Positions 52,675 to 62,613 of a stretch of 64,000 nt of DNA are shown here, in pieces. The translations under genes and the position numbers were made by a program. The stretch's first letter is position 1; the number at the start of each line of letters is the position of its first letter. Under the pieces are notes generated by a model that worked only from the letters and a program-made list of their open reading frames with translations, made no database searches and was not told where the DNA came from. This DNA is from Quadrisphaera setariae. Lineage in GTDB: Bacteria; Actinomycetota; Actinomycetes; Actinomycetales; Quadrisphaeraceae. Where the stretch lies: positions 558,001 to 622,000 of the forward strand of contig NZ_VKAC01000001.1 of assembly GCF_008041935.1 (NCBI RefSeq), given 5' to 3'.

Positions 52675-53472
52675 TCAGCGCCGCTGCAGCAGCCCCAGCA
52701 CCTCGTCGTGCAGCAGCCCGTTGGTGGCCACCGCGTTGCCGCCGTGCGGACCGTCCTCACCGGCCAGCGACGTGAACCGGCCGCCCGCCTCGGTCACCAC
52801 CGGGACGAGCGCGGCCATGTCGTACAGCTCCAGCTCGGGCTCGCAGGCGATGTCCGCGGCGCCCTCGGCCACCAGGACGTAGCTCCAGAAGTCGCCGTAG
52901 CCGCGGGTGCGCCACACCTTCTTGGTGAGGTCCAGGAAGCCCTCCAGCCGGCCCGCCTCCTCCCACTCCCAGATCTCGGAGTGCGACAGGCTCGCGTCCG
53001 ACAGGGCGGCGACCCTGGACACCTGCAGCCGCTTCGCCGAGCTCAGCCGCGGCCCGGTGTACGCGCCGGTGCCCTGCGCCGCCCACCAGCGCCGGTTCAG
53101 CGCCGGGGCGGACACCACGCCGAGCACGGGCACACCGTCGTCGAGGAGGGCGATGAGCGTGGCCCACACGGGTACTCCGCGCACGAAGTTCTTGGTGCCG
53201 TCGATCGGGTCGACCACCCACTGGCGCCCCGAGGAGCCCTTCGAGACCCCGCTCTCCTCGCCCACGAAGCCGTCGCGGCTGCGGGTGCGGCTCAGCTGCG
53301 ACCTGACGATCTCCTCCGCCGCCCTGTCGGCGTCGGTGACGGGGGTCAGGTCGGGCTTCGTGTCGACCACGAGGTCGCGGGCCTTGAAGCGGGTGGTGGT
53401 GAGGTTGTCCACGGCGTCGGCGATGACGTGCGCGAGCCTCAGGTCGTCGTCATAACCGGGCACACCTCGCAC
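52675..53472 (-). CDS. hisN: histidinol-phosphatase (inositol monophosphatase family)
   Basis: 265 residues. IMPase-family motifs: GFVGEESG (Glu/Glu metal site), WVVDPIDGTKNFVRGVPVWA (DPIDGT) and ELYDMAALVPVVTEAGGRF (WD-type motif as YD). The sequence fits HisN (Rv3137-like), which removes phosphate from histidinol phosphate. GTG start at 53472. The next gene is divergent, with only 28 bases between the starts. Confidence 0.9.
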   Translation of the reverse strand: MRGVPGYDDDLRLAHVIADAVDNLTTTRFKARDLVVDTKPDLTPVTDADRAAEEIVRSQLSRTRSRDGFVGEESGVSKGSSGRQWVVDPIDGTKNFVRGVPVWATLIALLDDGVPVLGVVSAPALNRRWWAAQGTGAYTGPRLSSAKRLQVSRVAALSDASLSHSEIWEWEEAGRLEGFLDLTKKVWRTRGYGDFWSYVLVAEGAADIACEPELELYDMAALVPVVTEAGGRFTSLAGEDGPHGGNAVATNGLLHDEVLGLLQRR

Positions 53473-53500
53473 CGTATCGGTCGCTCCTACCCTGGGTGAC

Positions 53501-53845
53501 GTGGTCCCCGCACCTCACGGCAGCTCGAGCGGCAGCACCGACGGCGCCATCGGCGAACCGCTGCAGCAGGCCCTGGCCGCTCGGGAGAAGGTGCTGCGCG
53601 CCTTCCTGGACGCCGACGGGCGCCTGACCTCCATCCCCGTCAAGCGCGCGAAGCGCCTCGTGGTGCTCGACCTCATCGCCAGGGTCTTCGAGCCGGGGGA
53701 GCGCTACCCCGAGCTGGAGGTCAACGCGCTCCTGCGGGCCTTCCACGACGACGTCGCCGCACTGCGCCGCTACCTCGTCGACGAGGGCTTCCTCGACAGG
53801 GCCGACGGCGTCTACTGGCGCACCGGCGGTTCGGTCGACCTCTGA
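53501..53845 (+). CDS. DUF2087 domain protein
   Basis: 114 residues. VLRAFLDADGRLTSIPVKRA, then RLVVLDLIARVFEPGERYPE and VNALLRAFHDDVAALRRYLV (typically in DUF2087 proteins, many annotated as transcriptional regulators), ending GVYWRTGG. The domain is probably a winged helix that binds DNA or RNA. A Ser/Gly N-terminus of about 20 residues is variable. GTG start with a weak ribosome-binding site. Confidence 0.85.
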   Translation: MVPAPHGSSSGSTDGAIGEPLQQALAAREKVLRAFLDADGRLTSIPVKRAKRLVVLDLIARVFEPGERYPELEVNALLRAFHDDVAALRRYLVDEGFLDRADGVYWRTGGSVDL

Positions 53846-53852
53846 CCCCTCG

Positions 53853-54589
53853 CCGTGGTCGTGGACTTCCCGAGCGCTTTCCAGTCGTGATCATGGACCT
53901 CCGGAACAGGATCGGGGGGTGCCGCTCCAGCCGTACGCCGCCAGCACCGCCCGACGCGCCCGCCAGGTGACCGCCGACGTCGCCGTCCTGGTCTGGGCGG
54001 TGGTCTGCGCGGGCACGGGCGTGGTGGTCCACGGCGCCGTCGCCGCCCTCGCCGACCCGGCGCGGTCCCTGTCGAGCGGGGCCGGGGGGCTGCGCGACCA
54101 GCTGGGCGGGGCTGCCGACGCCGCGGGGCGCGTCCCGCTGGTGGGCGACCGGCTGTCGGCCCCGCTCGACGGTGCCAGCGGCTCCGCGGGCGACCTCGCC
54201 ACCGCCGGCGCCGACCTGGCGACGACGATCGACCACCTGGCCGCCGTGCTGGGCCTCGCGGTCGCGGTGCTCCCCGTGCTGCTGGTGGTGGCGCTGTGGC
54301 TGCCGGTCAGGCTCCGCTTTGCGCGCCGGGCGGGCGCCGCGCGGGCCTGGCTCGAGGGCGACGCAGCCACCTCCGCCTCGACCGGGCGCAGCCGCACCGA
54401 GCTGCTCGCCTGGCGCGCCCTGGCCAGCCAGCCGCTCTCGGCGCTGGCCGCCGTCAGTCCCGACCCCCTCGCCGACGTCCGCGGCGGGGACCCGCGCACC
54501 ACGGCGGCGCTGGCCGCGCTGGAGCGCCGCTCGCTGGGCCTGGCCCCCTGAGCGGGAGCGGAGGGTGTTCTGGAAGTCCACGACCACGG
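53853..54589. repeat. 18-bp perfect inverted repeat flanking one gene
   Basis: CCGTGGTCGTGGACTTCC (53853-53870) and its exact reverse complement (54572-54589) bracket the membrane-protein gene. A diverged copy, GTCGTGATCATGGACCTCCGG-like (53886-53906), follows the left arm in the same orientation. No transposase is inside, so a mobile unit is not supported; a dispersed intergenic repeat family is more likely. Confidence 0.7.
53919..54551 (+). CDS. two-helix membrane protein of unknown function
   Basis: 210 residues. Helix 1 (about 20-45: TADVAVLVWAVVCAGTGVVV) and helix 2 (about 105-128: [20 protein letters not shown]) flank an Ala/Gly/Asp-rich extracytoplasmic segment. A cytoplasmic C-terminal part begins RLRFARRAGAARAWLEGDAA and ends GGDPRTTAALAALERRSLGL. 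Similar proteins exist in Kineosporiales-like actinobacteria; no function is known. The GTG start at 53919 is preceded by GATCGGGGG. Confidence 0.75.
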   Translation: MPLQPYAASTARRARQVTADVAVLVWAVVCAGTGVVVHGAVAALADPARSLSSGAGGLRDQLGGAADAAGRVPLVGDRLSAPLDGASGSAGDLATAGADLATTIDHLAAVLGLAVAVLPVLLVVALWLPVRLRFARRAGAARAWLEGDAATSASTGRSRTELLAWRALASQPLSALAAVSPDPLADVRGGDPRTTAALAALERRSLGLAP

Positions 54590-54593
54590 TCGG

Positions 54594-55709
54594 TCAGCGG
54601 AGGTCGGCCTCCCCGGAGCGGCTGCGCAGCAGGCGCCGCAGCGAGTCCAGGCGCGCCGGGCCGGCCTCCCCGGCCGCCCCGGAGGCCACGTAGGCGTCGA
54701 GCGCGCACCCGGTGCTCTCGGCGTCGTCGTGGGTGCACCCGCGCGGGCAGTCGGCCGTGCCGGGCTCCAGGTCGCTGAAGGCGCGCAGCAGGCGCTCCGG
54801 CGTGAGGTGGGCCAGCCCGAAGCTGCGCACGCCGGGGGTGTCCACCACCCAGCCGACGCGCCGGCCCGAGGCGTCGCGCAGCGACAGGGCCACGGCCGAG
54901 CTGGACGTGTGCCGACCCCGCCCCGTGTTCTCGTTGACGGTGCCCGTGGCCCGGCCCGCGCCGGGCACGAGCGCGTTGACCAGCGTCGACTTCCCCACGC
55001 CGGAGGGGCCGACGAGCACGCTCTCGTGGCCGGTCAGCCGCTCGCGCACGGCGTCCACGCCCTCCAGCGCGCGCGTGCCGTCCTCCAGCACCCGGCGGCG
55101 CACCACGAGGACGGGCACGTCGAGCGCCGACCACGCGGCCAGCGCCTCGGCGGGGTCGCCGAGGTCGGCCTTGGTGAGCACGAGCACCGGCTGCAGCCCG
55201 CCGTCGTAGGCGGCGGCCAGGCACCTGTCGACCATGCGCTGCACCGGTGCCGGGTCGGCCACGGCCGTCACCACGAGCAGCTGGTCGGCGTTCCCGACGA
55301 GCACCCGCTCGACCGGGTCGGTGTCGTCGGCGGTGCGCCGCAGCACCGAGCTGCGCTCCTCGATCCGCACGATGCGGGCGAGGGCGTCCACCTCGCCGCT
55401 GGTGTCGCCGACCACGCCCACGCGGTCGCCCACCGCGATGCCCGCCCGCCCCAGCTCACGGGCCCGCATCGCGACCACCTCGCGCTCGCCTCTGCCCCCG
55501 GACCCCTCGGCTCCTTCATCGACAAGGGTGGTGATGCGGCCCCTGTCGATGGTGAGCACGCGCGCCGGCACGGCGTCGGCGTGGTCGGGACGGTCCTTGG
55601 TGCGCGGTCGCGAGCCGCGCCGGTTGGGCCTGACCCGCACGTCGCGCTCGTCGTACCCGGAGGCGCGCCGGCGCTCGTCGCCCATCTGCCTGTCGGAGCG
55701 TCCGGCCAT
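54594..55709 (-). CDS. rsgA: ribosome small subunit-dependent GTPase RsgA
   Basis: 371 residues. Circularly permuted GTPase: G4 VLTKADLGD comes first, then G1 [15 protein letters not shown] and G3 [12 protein letters not shown]. The zinc-binding C-terminus is [19 protein letters not shown]. An N-terminal OB-fold ([20 protein letters not shown]) is preceded by a long basic tail. RsgA checks late 30S assembly. The ATG overlaps the aroA stop (ATGA), the same aroA-rsgA pair as Rv3227-Rv3228. Confidence 0.94.
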   Translation of the reverse strand: MAGRSDRQMGDERRRASGYDERDVRVRPNRRGSRPRTKDRPDHADAVPARVLTIDRGRITTLVDEGAEGSGGRGEREVVAMRARELGRAGIAVGDRVGVVGDTSGEVDALARIVRIEERSSVLRRTADDTDPVERVLVGNADQLLVVTAVADPAPVQRMVDRCLAAAYDGGLQPVLVLTKADLGDPAEALAAWSALDVPVLVVRRRVLEDGTRALEGVDAVRERLTGHESVLVGPSGVGKSTLVNALVPGAGRATGTVNENTGRGRHTSSSAVALSLRDASGRRVGWVVDTPGVRSFGLAHLTPERLLRAFSDLEPGTADCPRGCTHDDAESTGCALDAYVASGAAGEAGPARLDSLRRLLRSRSGEADLR

Positions 55710-57070
55710 CAGCCCGCGAGCATCCCCGTCCACAGGCCCGGGAAGTCGGGCAGCGTCTTGGCGGTGGTGCCCACGTCGAGGACGACGACGCCGGGCACGG
55801 CCAGCCCGAGCACGGCCGCCGCCGTCGCCATCCGGTGGTCGCCGTAGGTGGAGAACCTGCCGCCGTGCAGCGGGCGCGGCCGGATGAGCAGGCCGTCCTC
55901 CGTCTCGGAGACGTCGCCGCCGAGGGCGTTGAGCTCGGTGGCCAGGGCCGCCAGCCGGTCGGTCTCGTGCCCGCGCAGGTGCGCGATGCCCCGCAGGCGC
56001 GTGGGGGTGTCGGCGAGGGCCGCCACGGCGGCCAGCACGGGGGTGAGCTCGCCGACGTCGTGCAGGTCGGCGTCGATGCCCGAGACGCCGTCCCCGCCGC
56101 GCACGGTGAGGCCCTCGGGGGTGAGGTCGACGTCGGCGCCCATCTCGTCGAGCAGGTCGCGCAGCGCGTCGCCGGCCTGCGTGGTGCGCTGGGGCCAGCC
56201 CGGCACCGTGACGCGGCCGCCCGTCACCAGGGCGGCGGCCAGGAACGGCGCGGCGTTGGACAGGTCGGGCTCGACGTCCACGTCGAGGGCGCCCACGCGT
56301 CCGGGCGCCACCCGCCAGCGGGTCCCCGAGGCGCCCCCGGTGGTGGCGAGGTCGGACTCGACCTCCACGCCGGCGTCGCGCAGCACCTGCTGGGTCATGA
56401 CCAGGTGCGGCGCGCTCGGGACGGGCTCGCCCTCGTGCACCACCTCGACGCCGGCGTCGCTGCGCGCCGCCGCCAGCAGCAGGGCGGAGACGAACTGGCT
56501 GGAGGCGCTGGCGTCCATGACCGTGCGACCGCCGGGCAGGTGGCCGGTGCCGCGCACGGTGAAGGGCATGAGGCCGCGGCCGTCGTCGTCGACGCGGGCA
56601 CCGAGGTCGCGCAGGGCGCCGAGCAGGGGAGCCATGGGGCGGGTGCGGGCGTGCGGGTCTCCGTCGAACGTCGTGCCGCCCGAGGCCAGCGCCGCCACCG
56701 GCGGCAGGAAGCGCATGACCGTTCCCGCCAGGCCGCAGTCGAGCGGGCCGGCACCGCGCAGGGCTCCGGGCTCCACCCGCCAGCCGGGGACCTCGGTGGG
56801 GTCGCTCGCGGGGACGTCGCTGACGCGCGCCCCCAGCGAGGCCACCGCCGCCGCCATGAGCAGCGTGTCGCGCGAGCGCAGCGGAGCGCGCAGCTCCGAG
56901 GGGCCCTCCGCGAGGGCCGCCAGCACGAGGTAGCGGTTGGTCAGCGACTTCGAGCCCGGGAGGCGGACGTCGGCGTCGACGGGGGCCTCGCTCAGGGGCG
57001 CCGCCCAGTCGAGGGGGGCGCCGCCCGTGCTGGTCGCGGTGCTGGTCGTCGTGCTGGCGGAGGGGCTCAT
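55709..57070 (-). CDS. aroA: 3-phosphoshikimate 1-carboxyvinyltransferase (EPSP synthase)
   Basis: 453 residues. The substrate-binding N-terminal motif is [20 protein letters not shown], followed by [20 protein letters not shown] (the LGNAGT-type loop as CGLAGT) and [20 protein letters not shown] near the C-terminus. It makes EPSP in the shikimate pathway. A Ser/Thr-rich tail of about 25 residues precedes the core. The ATG at 57070 is preferred; one upstream ATG at 57109 is in frame. Overlaps rsgA by one base. Confidence 0.94.
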   Translation of the reverse strand: MSPSASTTTSTATSTGGAPLDWAAPLSEAPVDADVRLPGSKSLTNRYLVLAALAEGPSELRAPLRSRDTLLMAAAVASLGARVSDVPASDPTEVPGWRVEPGALRGAGPLDCGLAGTVMRFLPPVAALASGGTTFDGDPHARTRPMAPLLGALRDLGARVDDDGRGLMPFTVRGTGHLPGGRTVMDASASSQFVSALLLAAARSDAGVEVVHEGEPVPSAPHLVMTQQVLRDAGVEVESDLATTGGASGTRWRVAPGRVGALDVDVEPDLSNAAPFLAAALVTGGRVTVPGWPQRTTQAGDALRDLLDEMGADVDLTPEGLTVRGGDGVSGIDADLHDVGELTPVLAAVAALADTPTRLRGIAHLRGHETDRLAALATELNALGGDVSETEDGLLIRPRPLHGGRFSTYGDHRMATAAAVLGLAVPGVVVLDVGTTAKTLPDFPGLWTGMLAG

Positions 57071-57151
57071 CACCGCCGAGCCTACGGCGCGGCCGGTGCC
57101 CTCGGCCACGAGCGAGCGGCCGCGCGGGTGGGGGAGGGGCCAGGGACGACG

Positions 57152-57191
57152 ACGGGCCGGCCCCCGCGGCGCTGCGCGGGAGCCGGCCCGT
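57152..57191. terminator. terminator after the DoxX-like gene
   Basis: ACGGGCCGGC and GCCGGCCCGT form a 10-bp stem with a GC-rich inner hairpin, 23 bases after the DoxX-like stop on its strand and upstream of aroA. Confidence 0.7.
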
Positions 57192-57214
57192 CGGCCGGAG
57201 GGGTCGGCGTCGGG

Positions 57215-57781
57215 TCAGTCGAGGGCCTTGTGCAGCCTCTTCTGGGCGCGCTGAGCGCTCTTGCGCGCCTTCTTCTGCGCCCGCTTGGCCGAGGCGGAGC
57301 CCGCGGCGGTGGCGACCTTCACCGAGCGCTGCGTGGTCTTCGCGGCGTGCTGCGCGCGCCAGGCCAGGCCCGGCTTGCCGTCGAGGTCGACGGCGGCGAT
57401 GAGCAGGCCGCCGAAGAGCGCGGCGTTCTTCAGCGCCTGCACCAGCTGCAGCTGGCGGGTCTTGGCGTCGGGGGCCTCCCAGAACCGGTGCCCGGTCAGG
57501 GTGGTGGGCACGAGCGAGGCGGCCAGCACGGCGGAGGACACCCGCGGCGCCTTGCCCACCGCCAGGGCCAGGCCGGCGGTGGTCATGAGGGCTCCGTTGA
57601 GGCGCACCAGGCCGGCGTCGTCGCTGGGGAGGGTCACCGGCCCCACCGACAGGCCCTTGAGCGCCGGGATGACCGGGCCGCCGCCGTCGGTCTTGGCGGA
57701 GGGCTTGCGGAGCTGGTCGATGCCGCCGTAGACGAACGGGGCCGCGAGCAGCGGTCGGGCGAGACGACGGACGAGGCTCAT
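57215..57781 (-). CDS. DoxX-family membrane protein
   Basis: 188 residues. [20 protein letters not shown], then [20 protein letters not shown] and [20 protein letters not shown] are the DoxX-family helices (about four). The C-terminal 50 residues form a Lys/Ala/Arg-rich helix ([20 protein letters not shown]), likely to bind nucleic acid or the membrane face. The mycobacterial relative (MRC, with SodA and SseA) is linked to oxidant detoxification. ATG start. Divergent from sigH. Confidence 0.85.
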   Translation of the reverse strand: MSLVRRLARPLLAAPFVYGGIDQLRKPSAKTDGGGPVIPALKGLSVGPVTLPSDDAGLVRLNGALMTTAGLALAVGKAPRVSSAVLAASLVPTTLTGHRFWEAPDAKTRQLQLVQALKNAALFGGLLIAAVDLDGKPGLAWRAQHAAKTTQRSVKVATAAGSASAKRAQKKARKSAQRAQKRLHKALD

Positions 57782-57893
57782 GCAGCCGGTCTACCGCACC
57801 GGCGGACCGCTCGCCACCACGGGTGGTCGACTCCGGCGGGCGGGGCGCGGGCCCGCCCGCCGGACCCGGCGGGGCGAGGGCCGCGACGAAGGC

Positions 57894-57920
57894 CGGAACA
57901 AGGGCCGGGCGGGTGGCGTT
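57894..57920 (+). promoter_or_regulatory. SigH/SigR-type promoter of the sigH operon
   Basis: CGGAAC, 18 bases, GTT matches the SigH consensus (GGAAC, 17-22 bases, GTT) of M. tuberculosis and the SigR consensus (GGAAT-N18-GTT) of Streptomyces. It lies about 108 bases before the sigH start, so sigH probably drives its own transcription. Confidence 0.7.
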
Positions 57921-58027
57921 GCACGGCGTGGCGGACACCCGACCCGCCGGAGCAGGAGGAGCGCGTGCTCGTCGCCGAACCGCTGGGAGAGGCCCTCGTG
58001 CCACCCCCGCGACTACTGTGGGGGTCG

Positions 58028-58690
58028 ATGAGCGACGACCCGGCCACCCGTGCTGATGCCGGCACCGACGAGACGGTGCGGGCACCCGAGGAGACCACGC
58101 AGGAGCGCACGGCCCGGTTCGAGGCCGAGGCGCTGCAGCACCTCGACCAGCTGTACTCCGCCGCGCTGCGCATGACGCGCAACCCCGCTGACGCGGAGGA
58201 CCTGGTGCAGGAGGCGTTCGCGAAGGCCTTCGCGAGCTTCCACCAGTACCGGCCGGGGACCAACCTCAAGGCCTGGCTCTACCGGATCCTCACCAACACG
58301 TACATCAACACCTACCGCAAGAAGCAGCGGCAGCCCCAGCAGGCGGCCACCGACGAGATCGAGGACTGGCAGCTCGCGCGCGCCGAGGCGCACAGCTCCA
58401 CCGGTCTGCGCTCGGCGGAGACCGAGGCGCTGGACCACCTGCCCGACTCCGACGTCAAGCGCGCCCTGCAGGCCGTCCCCGAGGACTTCCGCATGGCGGT
58501 CTACTACGCGGACGTCGAGGGCTTCGCGTACAAGGAGATCGCTGAGATCATGGGAACGCCGATCGGCACCGTGATGTCGCGCCTGCACCGCGGACGCCGC
58601 ATCCTGCGCCACCAGCTCGAGGACTACGCGCGCGAGCGCGGGCTCATCCCCGCCGCGACCGCTTCCGCAGGATCGGGGGACGCGTCGTGA
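58028..58690 (+). CDS. sigH: ECF RNA polymerase sigma factor SigH/SigR
   Basis: 220 residues. Region 2 ([20 protein letters not shown], then [20 protein letters not shown] and [20 protein letters not shown]) and region 4 ([20 protein letters not shown], then [15 protein letters not shown]) are those of the thiol-oxidative-stress group. It directs thioredoxin, mycothiol and proteostasis genes in relatives. The ATG start is at 58028. The anti-sigma gene overlaps by four bases. An intergenic SigH-type promoter suggests autoregulation. Confidence 0.95.
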   Translation: MSDDPATRADAGTDETVRAPEETTQERTARFEAEALQHLDQLYSAALRMTRNPADAEDLVQEAFAKAFASFHQYRPGTNLKAWLYRILTNTYINTYRKKQRQPQQAATDEIEDWQLARAEAHSSTGLRSAETEALDHLPDSDVKRALQAVPEDFRMAVYYADVEGFAYKEIAEIMGTPIGTVMSRLHRGRRILRHQLEDYARERGLIPAATASAGSGDAS

Positions 58691-58998
58691 GCGCCGAGTG
58701 CGACGGGGTGCTGGCCCGCATCTACGACGCGATCGACGGCGAGGCGACCTCCGCCGAGCTGGAGGAGATCCACCGCCACCTCGAGGCGTGCCCTCCCTGC
58801 CTGGAGGAGTACGAGGTCGAGGCGGCGCTGAAGGCGCTGGTGCGCCGGTGCTGCGCGGAGCAGGCCCCCGAGGCGCTGCGGGCGAAGATCGTGGCGTCCA
58901 TCACCACGGTGCAGACGGTGACGACGGTGCAGGCGCACGCCGGTGACGGCTCCGCCGTGGTCACCCGGGTGACCCGCACGACCACCGTCGAGGGCTGA
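58687..58998 (+). CDS. rshA: zinc-containing anti-sigma factor RshA/RsrA
   Basis: 103 residues. The ZAS motif is [17 protein letters not shown] (HxxxCxxC), with an upstream Cys at residue 5 and Cys-Cys at 54-55 (RRCCAEQAP). Oxidation of the zinc cysteines releases SigH. A Thr/Val-rich tail of about 35 residues ([20 protein letters not shown]) is longer than usual. The GTG overlaps the sigH stop (GTGA). Confidence 0.93.
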   Translation: MSAECDGVLARIYDAIDGEATSAELEEIHRHLEACPPCLEEYEVEAALKALVRRCCAEQAPEALRAKIVASITTVQTVTTVQAHAGDGSAVVTRVTRTTTVEG

Positions 58999-59029
58999 CC
59001 CCACCGGCGACCCGCGCGGCAGGACGACG

Positions 59030-59069
59030 ACGAGAGGCCGGGACCCCCGACGGGGTCCCGGCCTCTCGT
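59030..59069. terminator. 18-bp stem terminator, sigH-rshA operon/bL37
   Basis: ACGAGAGGCCGGGACCCC, loop CGAC, GGGGTCCCGGCCTCTCGT: a perfect 18-bp stem, between the convergent rshA and bL37 genes. Confidence 0.92.
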
Positions 59070-59098
59070 GCTCACAGCGGCGGGTCGCCGCCCCTCCC

Positions 59099-59173
59099 TC
59101 AGGAGTTGGGGCGCTTGCCGTGGTTGGCGCCGCCCTTCTTCCGGTCGCGGCGCTTGCGTGCACGCTTGCTCAT
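59099..59173 (-). CDS. ribosomal protein bL37 (24 residues)
   Basis: MSKRARKRRDRKKGGANHGK followed by RPNS: the whole protein. The ANHGKRPN end matches the tiny bL37 protein seen in mycobacterial 50S structures. AGGAGGT, seven bases before the ATG, is one of the strongest ribosome-binding sites in the window. It shares the bidirectional terminator with rshA. In Mycobacterium the gene also lies near sigH/rshA. Confidence 0.9.
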   Translation of the reverse strand: MSKRARKRRDRKKGGANHGKRPNS

Positions 59174-59268
59174 GGGGGACCTCCTCTCGAGACTCAGCTG
59201 GTGCCGTCAGGCTCCTCCGATGGTCCCACAGGCTCAGGGGGGCGCCGTCACGAGCCGATGGCCGTGGG

Positions 59269-60447
<1,179 letters not shown>

Positions 60448-60538
60448 GACGGCCCTCGGTCACGACGACGACGACGCGCCGGTGGCGTCCTGCGGCTCCG
60501 CCGCCGCGCGCGCTGCCCGGACAGGAGAGCATGGGCGT

Positions 60539-61441
60539 GTGAGCACGGTGGTGGCGCGGCAGGAGCGCCGGTCGGGCCGAGCGGCCTGGCGGGAGGTGCT
60601 GGGCGCGCTGCCCTGGGCCGTGAGGTCCCAGCTGAGCCGGCAGGACCTCCTCCTGCACGGCGCCGCCGTCACCTTCTACGCCGCCATCGCCGGCGTCCCC
60701 ATGCTCATGCTGGCCGTGCGCCTGGCCACGCTCGTCGTCGGCGAGGAGCGGATCAGGTACCTGTCCACCACGCTGGAGGCCGCGCTGCCTCGCGGGTCCG
60801 GTGCGGGACCGGTGGCCCGCACGGTCATCGACCAGGCGGCCTCCACCAGCTGGTTCGTGGCGCTGTTCGCGGCCTTCGCGGCCAGCCTGTACGGGGAGGG
60901 CCTGCGGCGCGCGTACGGGTCGCTGGACCGGGTCACCGAGAGCCGCACCGGGTGGCGCGGGCGCATCGCCGTCCTCCCGGTCCTGGCAGCCGCCCCGCTG
61001 CTGCTGCTGGCGGTGCTGGGGATCACCCCGCTGCTCGCCACCCTCTTCTCCGAGGGGCGGCCCGCGGCCACGGCGCTGGGCGTGTACGTGGCGCTCAACG
61101 TCGACTGGATCGCGGTGTCCGTGCCGCTGGCGTGGTCCTTCCGGGTGGTGGCCCCCGACCCGCCGTCCTGGCGGCTGGCGCTGGTGGGCGGGTTCGCCAC
61201 AGGGGCGTTCATCTCCGGGTTCCTCCAGGGCTTCACGCTCTTCCTGTGGCTGCCCATCGACCTGGGCGCGCCGTTCGGCGGCAACCAGGCCGTGGGCGGG
61301 TGGACGGCCGTGCTGCTGTGGGTGTGGCTGCTGCACCTCGTGGCGCTGCTCGGGTACGTGGCCACCCAGCAGGCCGGGCGGCTCATCGCCACCCGCCGGG
61401 AGGTGGCCGAGATCGTGCGCCGGGGCGAGCCCGTCCCCTGA
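60539..61441 (+). CDS. YihY/virulence factor BrkB family membrane protein
   Basis: 300 residues, about six transmembrane helices. RQDLLLHGAAVTFYAAIAGV, then FVALFAAFAASLYGEGLRRA and GGNQAVGGWTAVLLWVWLLH are typical of the YihY/BrkB (UPF0761) family, often mislabelled ribonuclease BN. The function is unknown. The GTG at 60539 has AGGAGA ten bases upstream. The next gene starts 16 bases after the stop. Confidence 0.88.
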   Translation: MSTVVARQERRSGRAAWREVLGALPWAVRSQLSRQDLLLHGAAVTFYAAIAGVPMLMLAVRLATLVVGEERIRYLSTTLEAALPRGSGAGPVARTVIDQAASTSWFVALFAAFAASLYGEGLRRAYGSLDRVTESRTGWRGRIAVLPVLAAAPLLLLAVLGITPLLATLFSEGRPAATALGVYVALNVDWIAVSVPLAWSFRVVAPDPPSWRLALVGGFATGAFISGFLQGFTLFLWLPIDLGAPFGGNQAVGGWTAVLLWVWLLHLVALLGYVATQQAGRLIATRREVAEIVRRGEPVP

Positions 61442-61457
61442 CGGCTAGCGTGGCCGG

Positions 61458-62444
61458 ATGCTGGCTGCTCGCGCCGTGCGCCCCCTCGACGCCCCGCCGT
61501 CCACCGGAGCCGACGACGACCCGCTCCAGTTCCTCGAGGTGGCCGAGCGCGAGCCCGCTCCCGTCCCCGACGCCTGGGTGCCGGTGCGGGTGCGCGCTGC
61601 CGCCCTGAACCGCCACGACCTGTGGACCCTGCGCGGGGTGGGCGTGCACCCCGAGGCGCTGCCGGTGGTGCTGGGCTGCGACGCCGCCGGCACCACCGAG
61701 GACGGGCGCGACGTGGTCGTCCACGCCGTGCTGTCGGACGCGGACTGGGCGGGGGAGGAGACCCTCGACCCGGGGCGGACGCTGCTGTCCGAGCGCTGGC
61801 CCGGCACGCTCGCACCGGTGGTGCGGGTGCCCGCGCGCAACCTCGTGGACAAGCCGGCCGAGCTGAGCTTCGAGGAGGCCGCCTGCCTGCCCACCGCGTG
61901 GCTGACCGCCTACCGGATGCTCTTCACGAACTCCGGGACGTCACCGGGGGACACGGTCCTGGTGCAGGGCGCCGGAGGCGGCGTCTCCACCGCGCTCGTG
62001 GCGCTCGGGGCGGCCGCCGGGCTGCGGGTGTGGGTGACGAGCCGCTCGGAGGAGCGCCGCGCCCGCGCGCTCGAGCTGGGCGCGCACGCGGCCTTCGCGC
62101 CGGGGGAGCGGCTGCCCGAGCGCGTCGACGCGGTGCTCGAGAGCGTGGGCAGGGCCACGTGGGCCCACTCGCTGCGCTCCCTCAAGCCCGGCGGGACCGT
62201 GGTGGTGTGCGGCGCGACCACGGGTGACGCCCCCGCCGAGCTCAACCGGGTGTTCTTCACGCAGCTGCGCGTGGTCGGCTCGACGATGGGCAGCCGCGAC
62301 GAGCTGCGCCGCCTGGCGCAGCTGTGCGCCGCCACGGGGGTGCGCCCCCTCGTCGACGACGTGCTGCCGCTGGCGGAGACCGCCGAGGGACTGCGCCGGC
62401 TGGAGGCCGGCGAGGTCTTCGGCAAGCTCGTCATCCGCCCCTGA
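61458..62444 (+). CDS. zinc-binding-type MDR oxidoreductase (quinone oxidoreductase-like)
   Basis: 328 residues. The N-terminal GroES-like domain (VRAAALNRHDLWTLRGVGVH, then VLGCDAAGTTEDGRDVVVHA) is followed by the Rossmann domain (TVLVQGAGGGVSTALVALGA). The catalytic zinc His/Cys pair is only partly present, so a quinone-oxidoreductase or enoyl-reductase activity is more likely than an alcohol dehydrogenase. NADPH is the probable cofactor. ATG start. Confidence 0.88.
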   Translation: MLAARAVRPLDAPPSTGADDDPLQFLEVAEREPAPVPDAWVPVRVRAAALNRHDLWTLRGVGVHPEALPVVLGCDAAGTTEDGRDVVVHAVLSDADWAGEETLDPGRTLLSERWPGTLAPVVRVPARNLVDKPAELSFEEAACLPTAWLTAYRMLFTNSGTSPGDTVLVQGAGGGVSTALVALGAAAGLRVWVTSRSEERRARALELGAHAAFAPGERLPERVDAVLESVGRATWAHSLRSLKPGGTVVVCGATTGDAPAELNRVFFTQLRVVGSTMGSRDELRRLAQLCAATGVRPLVDDVLPLAETAEGLRRLEAGEVFGKLVIRP

Positions 62445-62458
62445 CCCGACCCCCTCCT

Positions 62459-62603
62459 CGCACTTGCCGCGGAAAGTGCGAGACGGGAGGCGTGGGAGCC
62501 GCACTTGCCGCGGAAAGTGCGGCTCCGAGGAGGCGGGTGGCGCACTTGCCGCGGAAAGTGCGGCTCCGAGGAGGCGGGTGGCGCACTTGCCGCGGAAAGT
62601 GCG
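62459..62603. repeat. four 41-bp-period copies of a 22-bp near-palindrome
   Basis: Identical 22-bp elements at 62459-62480, 62500-62521, 62541-62562 and 62582-62603, each with arms CGCACTT and AAGTGCG around a CCGCGG core and the same G/A mismatch. Spacers are 19 bp; the second and third are identical (GCTCCGAGGAGGCGGGTGG) and the first differs. The array fills the gap between the convergent oxidoreductase and SGNH genes. Confidence 0.93.
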
Positions 62604-62613
62604 GGCAGAGGTG

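Noticed and set aside
53853-54589. Insertion sequence or MITE with terminal inverted repeats
   Set aside because: No transposase, no target-site duplication visible, and the enclosed gene has ordinary codon use.
62459-62603. CRISPR-like array (22-bp repeats, 19-bp spacers)
   Set aside because: Two of the three spacers are identical, repeats are shorter than usual and no cas gene is present.
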